From the NCBI GenBank assembly GCA_963921425.1, contig OY992837.1, positions 13,055,896 through 13,119,895 of the forward strand: 64,000 nucleotides of DNA, written 5' to 3'. A model generated the notes under the pieces. That model searched no databases and was not told the origin of the DNA. It saw only the letters and a list, made by a program, of their open reading frames with translations. This DNA comes from Dryas octopetala (lineage: Eukaryota > Streptophyta > Magnoliopsida > Rosales > Rosaceae). A program made the translations under genes and the position numbers. This document shows positions 59,455 through 64,000 of the stretch, piece after piece. How positions within the stretch are numbered: the stretch's first letter is position 1; the number at the start of each line of letters is the position of its first letter.

Positions 59455-60044
59455 ACAAAATCATGTTTGAAGCTGATGAATCAGGGATTTCTTCAACTCT
59501 GCTAGACATGATATATCTACTACGTACCTAGCTAGCATATCTGAATGAGACCTACTTGTTTGAAGACTAGTACATATAACCAATCAAGTTCATTGGACAT
59601 TAATTGGACTTGAGGACGGTTTATTTCAAAATCATATATCAAATCTTGTAGAGCCAAGTGCAACAGTTAGCTCGCCAAACTATGCAGGACATAGGACAGT
59701 AATAGTACGTATAGACTGTATAGTATGTTCATTTTCAATGTACTACTCAACACAATTAGGCCCTCTAGTAAACATATATACAATTTTATTGATCTACACC
59801 CTTACAACCTTGCATAACATCCTATGGTTAATTTATTGGTCCTGTTTGTTGTTTTATACTTGGGGTCCAAAGTATCAAAGCCATTTTTCATATTATATTT
59901 AAGATTCAATTAGTATTATATATACTTATATATTTTCTTGTCAAAATGTGATTATATATGTTGTCAAACTGTTCATTTGAATGATTGATTTCATTAACTT
60001 TTATTTAAATGTGTGATCTAAATTTACGATTTGATAGCATAAAT
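59444..60044. other. Intergenic sequence
   Basis: AT-rich, nothing recognised. Confidence 0.35.
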
Positions 60045-60680
60045 ATTTAGGTCCGTTGACTTTAGATACCAAATTACAATGTTTTTTCATTTTAACTACC
60101 AAAACGTTTATGTCATTTCACTTTAGATACCAAAATTTTCAGTCACAACTGTATAGCAAACTAATTTGTGACCTAATCCAAAATGTCTTGTTTTAGGTTA
60201 GTACCTAAACTAAAAAAACTTAGGCCCCGTTTGAGATTGTTGTGGAGGACCCAAAAGCTGATGTGGATAACAATTCTCAATCACCCACAACAATTTTGGT
60301 GTTTGGTAAAAAAATGAAAAAGTGTTTTGCCCCACAATTCTCAACTCCCCACAGCAAAAATAGAAAGCAAGTTCGTAGGTGCTTTTGAAAGCTGCAGTGA
60401 ATCACACCAACAATGAAAATTTTATTTTACCCATAATATCATTATTTTAGTAATTATAAATAGCAACAGCAGTTTTACATTACAATTTACCAAACACCTT
60501 CATACTGCTTTTTGTACTCACAAAACTTTTGAAAAATATAGTTTACCAAACACTCAACTGTTTTACTTCACAGCTGCTTTTTCTCACAGCAATCTCAAAC
60601 TAAGCCTTATTGTCTTGCTGTTTTACTGAAAAACTATTGATATTTGGTATTTAATCTTAATTTTCTATAAATATTTACTA
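60045..60680. mobile_element. MITE family X, copy 2, interrupted
   Basis: Same ordered motifs as 21175-21690: GTTGACTTTAGATACCAAAT, TGTCATTTCACTTTA, AATCCAAAATGTCTTGTTTTA, and AACTATTGATATTTGGTATT at the end. It is split by the insertion at 60223-60606; removing that restores alignment to copy 1. Confidence 0.7.
60223..60606. mobile_element. hAT-like MITE nested in family X copy 2
   Basis: Termini GGCCCCGTTTGAGATTG and CAATCTCAAACTAAGCC are inverted. Inner TTTGGTAAA / TTTACCAAACA motifs are also inverted. About 384 bp, non-coding. Its insertion site is given by the uninterrupted copy at 21610. Confidence 0.8.
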
Positions 60681-60911
60681 AACTACCCGGTAATGTTTAC
60701 ACTAAATATGCCATGTTTTGTGCAATTTTCTAGTAGATGTGGAGTAGTGATGCTGTAGAATGATAATGACATGATGATTTTATGAATTAATACGAGAGGA
60801 GTTAGGCTAATTATTAGCTTCTATAGTTATCTCAATCCTATAAGTAGTATAAATTTATGAGAATGATTTGAGGTTTCAAGCTAGGTTTTGAAGTCTCGAA
60901 ATTTTAAATAA

Positions 60912-61321
60912 GAGTGAGGCTATGGAGACCACCCTTAGCTGCTGAGTTGACCACCTTAATATATTTTTTCCAATTTTTTTTCTATTTTACCCTTTATTGT
61001 AAAAACATGATAAAATCATTTAGATCCATTCGGTGGTCATCTACCGAAACATCCATCAATTTTCGGCAGATAAGTGTCAAATAAATACAAATATTTCGAC
61101 AAATAGCTGTCGAATGCCTTTTTCATTTCCATTCGGTAGTTATCCACCGAATAATTCACTAATGTTCAGCAGATCACTGTCGAATAACCATAAATATTTC
61201 GGTAGATAACTGTCGAATGACCCGACGAACAAAATTAAATTTTTTGTTTTAAGGGTAAAGTTGAAATTTTGAAATAGGGTGGTCAACTCAGTAATTTAGG
61301 GTGGTCGGAATAGCCCTGGCC
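60912..61321. mobile_element. Mutator-like MITE, 410 bp, perfect 9-bp TSD
   Basis: Left end GAGTGAGGCTATGGAGACC and right end, read inverted, GGCCAGGGCTATTCCGACC. Flanked by TTTAAATAA on both sides (60903-60911 and 61322-61330). The interior has four imperfect repeats built from CATTCGGTnGnnATC and CnGTCGAAT motifs that are themselves inverted. No ORF. Confidence 0.9.
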
Positions 61322-61330
61322 TTTAAATAA

Positions 61331-62784
61331 ACCGGGAAAACTTTTGGACTCTTTTTTTTTTTTTTTGGGACTTTGATTCATCAATCAGGTAGTGGAAAGA
61401 GGTGAACTGGGGTCAGCCTGCCCAAGCCCAAGAAACTAAGAAAGGCAAATATTAAATTATAATTTGTCAATTAATAAGCAAATAATTAAAAACCAAAATT
61501 AAAGCTGTTCAAAATCTGGTGTTGCGATAGGTATAGTCGACCTCAAACTCATTTTATATGAATTATATCCAAAGTAATGTTTATTAATACTAGAAGCATC
61601 ACACATCCGATATATGTGTGCAAGTTAGAGTGTGGAAGAGAAAAAGTGAGTGAATACAAAATTACTTTACTATCCTAGTTATTTGAAATCTATATGTTTT
61701 CAATGCTCCTTTGAATAACAAAGTTAATTATATTTGTGGGCTTCTAATTAAAGAACCATTTTTTCCCTTAAATAAAGCCTTTTGACCATTGCTACATCTC
61801 CCTTTTTATTTTAATATCCAATGTCAAGTGCTCGGCAGTGTTTTTTTCTATAATAGTTGAGTGCTCAGTAGTGTTTTTTCTATAACAGCCGAGCATTGCA
61901 ACAAGCGCTCGCCACTGCTTCCTCCGCTTTTTTTTTAGGGTATAGGGTACGGGTTCACCATGTACCCTTCTAGAGTGTAGAATAAGGCTTGTGGAGGTTA
62001 TATGTTAGGTTTTAACTATAAGATTATGGGTCCACCCAAAATTCCAAAGTTAAAACATAACATAAAGGTGACAAACCCAAGCCGAGCGCTTGAGGGAGAA
62101 ACACGTACAAATGAACTGCTTAGCACTCGGCAATGGCTGCTGAGCGCTTGGCGCTTGGAATCCGTGAAAAAAAGAAATTTGATGCCGTACATTTATAAGA
62201 GTTTAGTTAGAATTTTAAAATTCATAAGGCCTTAGTTAGTAAAAGGTAAAATCAGAGGACTATATATAATAAAAGTTTCCATTTTTTTTTTAAGGAAGCG
62301 CACTTCTCTTTTCTCGGTTTTGAATTATTTTTCATTTTTTAATACTTTTGATAAAAAAAATTTATTTATAATTTCAAATCTATCCTTTATAATTTTGATG
62401 TTCAAATAGTTTAGGTCCTATATACTCCATTTGTACTCCCCTTTGCATTAGAAAGCAATTTTTTTAAAAAAAATTCCTTTGGTTCTATGGAATACAAAAA
62501 GAAAGAAATTAAGGTTGTGTCCACGGCCATCAAATCTTATGGGAGCCCGATAATTGGCACTTCTGAACATCAAAAGTTAATTGATGAGGTAGCAATCAAC
62601 ATAATACTTCTACATATTAATTTTTTTTAGTGATGAACATTTTATGACACAAGCTCTTGGGGTTAGTTTCAGTGATGAGAATGGGTGGGATAAGGGCTGA
62701 GATTAGACTAAACCCAAAATTTAATTCCCTCCAACAAAATCAAAAATAAAATTTCATGACGAACTTGCTAGCTAACATATATAT
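61331..62784. other. Intergenic sequence
   Basis: AT-rich. 61820-62160 contains repeated GnGCTCGGCAnTG / GCCGAGCGCTTG motifs. The 77-codon forward ORF at 62002-62235 has no recognised domain. Confidence 0.35.
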
Positions 62785-63545
62785 TTAAAGGTCCATTGAT
62801 TTTAATTACTAAATTTTAATAACTTTTTAGTTTAGGTATCAAAATTAAATAATATTTTAGATTAAGTACTAGTTGAAAAGTCAAACAAATTAATAAAGTA
62901 AAAGGTATTAGAATTTACAAATATTACATCACATGCCACCACAATAAAAAAATAAAAAAATATTACATCACAAATATTACATTAATTTATACTATATTAT
63001 ATTAAAAAAAAAAATCAATCTAGTCACAACTTAAATATGATTGTCTTGGTAAATTGAAAGAGACAACTAACACTACTATACTATATATTATTTTGAGTAA
63101 AAGTATTGTTTTGACCTCTATTTATACTATATTGTAGTATAATTTTTCTATAAAAAATTCGATTAATTAAGTCACAACTTAACTGTGACTGTCTCACAAT
63201 TTAGATGTGACTATGATTCAGTCACAACTAATTTTGAAGTTGTGGGTGTTGTACAATCACAACTAAATGTGAAGTTGAGACTACATTAGCAAATTTTCAA
63301 GATAATATAAAAGTCTCAAGTGCAATTTTGTCAAAAATTTATAAATTTTAACTAACACTCATCATATGTGGGCCAAAAGATAAAAATGTCAAATGAAAAA
63401 GGCTTAAATCAAATGGGCCAACATATTTGTGACCTAATCTAAAAAACTACATTTAAATTTGGTAGTTCAATTGAAATATTATATGGTCTTCATGCTATAC
63501 CAAAAAATTATTGGGATTTGGTATTTAATCTTAATTTTCTATATA
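62785..63545. mobile_element. MITE family X, copy 3
   Basis: Begins GGTCCATTGATTTTAATTAC and ends ATTTGGTATTTAATCTTAATTT, the same ends as copies 1 and 2. The interior is longer and carries several GTCACAACT motifs. No ORF. Confidence 0.55.
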
Positions 63546-64000
63546 ATTTAAAAGATTCATGAATATATGGTACAAAAGGCACCCATTGAATTACATTATA
63601 TTCTCAGTGAGCTTCCCATTATTAATGATTATATATCTGAATAAACTTTAGTAGTTAATTAAAGGGTTTTTTTTTTTTTTTAAAAAAGCCTATTATGGAA
63701 AAATAGGTTTTTTTTAAGGCTCGCTATCAAAAATCATGTCCCAATGCAGTTCACTTTAATGAAATTTCGTGGAGAAATGCACTAGGCTCCAGCGCGCCTA
63801 GCTTTTTTTTTTTTTCACGTCAAGATAATTGTCACTGTCCAATAGTGGCAATTATAGTCACTGTTGGACAATGACAATTCTCACTATGCTACAATACTCA
63901 AAACAAGACAACTTATATAAATCTTATGTTTTTTCTTTCATAAACATGTAAAAAAAAAAAGCATAAAACTGACACAAAAATTCAAGCTTTTGGAATATAA
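63546..64000. other. Intergenic sequence at the right window edge
   Basis: AT-rich. An imperfect inverted repeat lies at about 63828-63876 (AATTGTCACTGTCCAA and TTGGACAATGACAATT). No gene is seen. Confidence 0.4.

Noticed and set aside
59173..59509. Arg-Glu and Leu-Ser repeat ORFs
   Set aside because: Direct translation of GA/CT microsatellites.

Overview
This is plant nuclear DNA. It is AT-rich, the genes contain spliceosomal introns, and it carries plant-specific gene families (PLS-class PPR, DUF248 methyltransferase, nuclear-encoded group II intron maturase) in a dense bed of small DNA transposons. The proteins look like those of a eudicot, probably a rosid and perhaps Rosaceae; the family-level guess is inference only.

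Four host genes are supported. (1) An intronless type-I nuclear intron maturase (nMAT1/nMAT3 type, 5785-8079, +). (2) An intronless E-class pentatricopeptide repeat gene (about 12119-14283, +) whose N-terminal frame has no usable ATG. (3) A DEDDy 3'-5' exonuclease of the Werner-like plant family (18882-19526, -). (4) A seven-exon probable methyltransferase, PMT7 (34577-40060, +). The maturase and PPR protein are expected to act on organelle RNA, PMT7 in the Golgi on cell-wall polysaccharide, and the exonuclease on nucleic acid. They do not form a pathway. In Arabidopsis, nMAT3 (At5g04050) and PMT7 (At5g04060) are neighbours, so part of an old gene order seems to be kept here.

Gene debris is informative. 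A dead copy of PMT7 exon 4 with its flanking introns (15100-15985) lies just after the intact PPR gene. A short dead piece of the PPR gene (28735-28803) lies upstream of the intact PMT7. The simplest reading is an old tandem duplication of a PPR-PMT7 block followed by reciprocal loss. There is also a broken LRR receptor-like fragment inside a small hAT-like element (30040-30628) and a decayed hAT transposase (51058-53203, -).

The rest is transposon-derived. Several elements have clear target-site duplications: a hAT element with an 8-bp TSD (4271-5498, itself holding a nested Mutator-like MITE), another hAT (17535-18364), and Mutator-like MITEs with 8/9 or perfect 9-bp TSDs (33315-33607, 33622-34336, 60912-61321). 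There are also long palindromic MITEs (9078-9509, 30675-31069, 42392-42797, 47374-47855), a diverged threefold repeat (23.9-28.6 kb), possible solo LTRs, a possible CACTA element (54468-57628) and many microsatellites. From 40.1 kb to the right edge I see no intact host gene. I found no tRNA or rRNA gene and no CRISPR array, and I see no evidence for a wholly new biological system; the most interesting signals are evolutionary.
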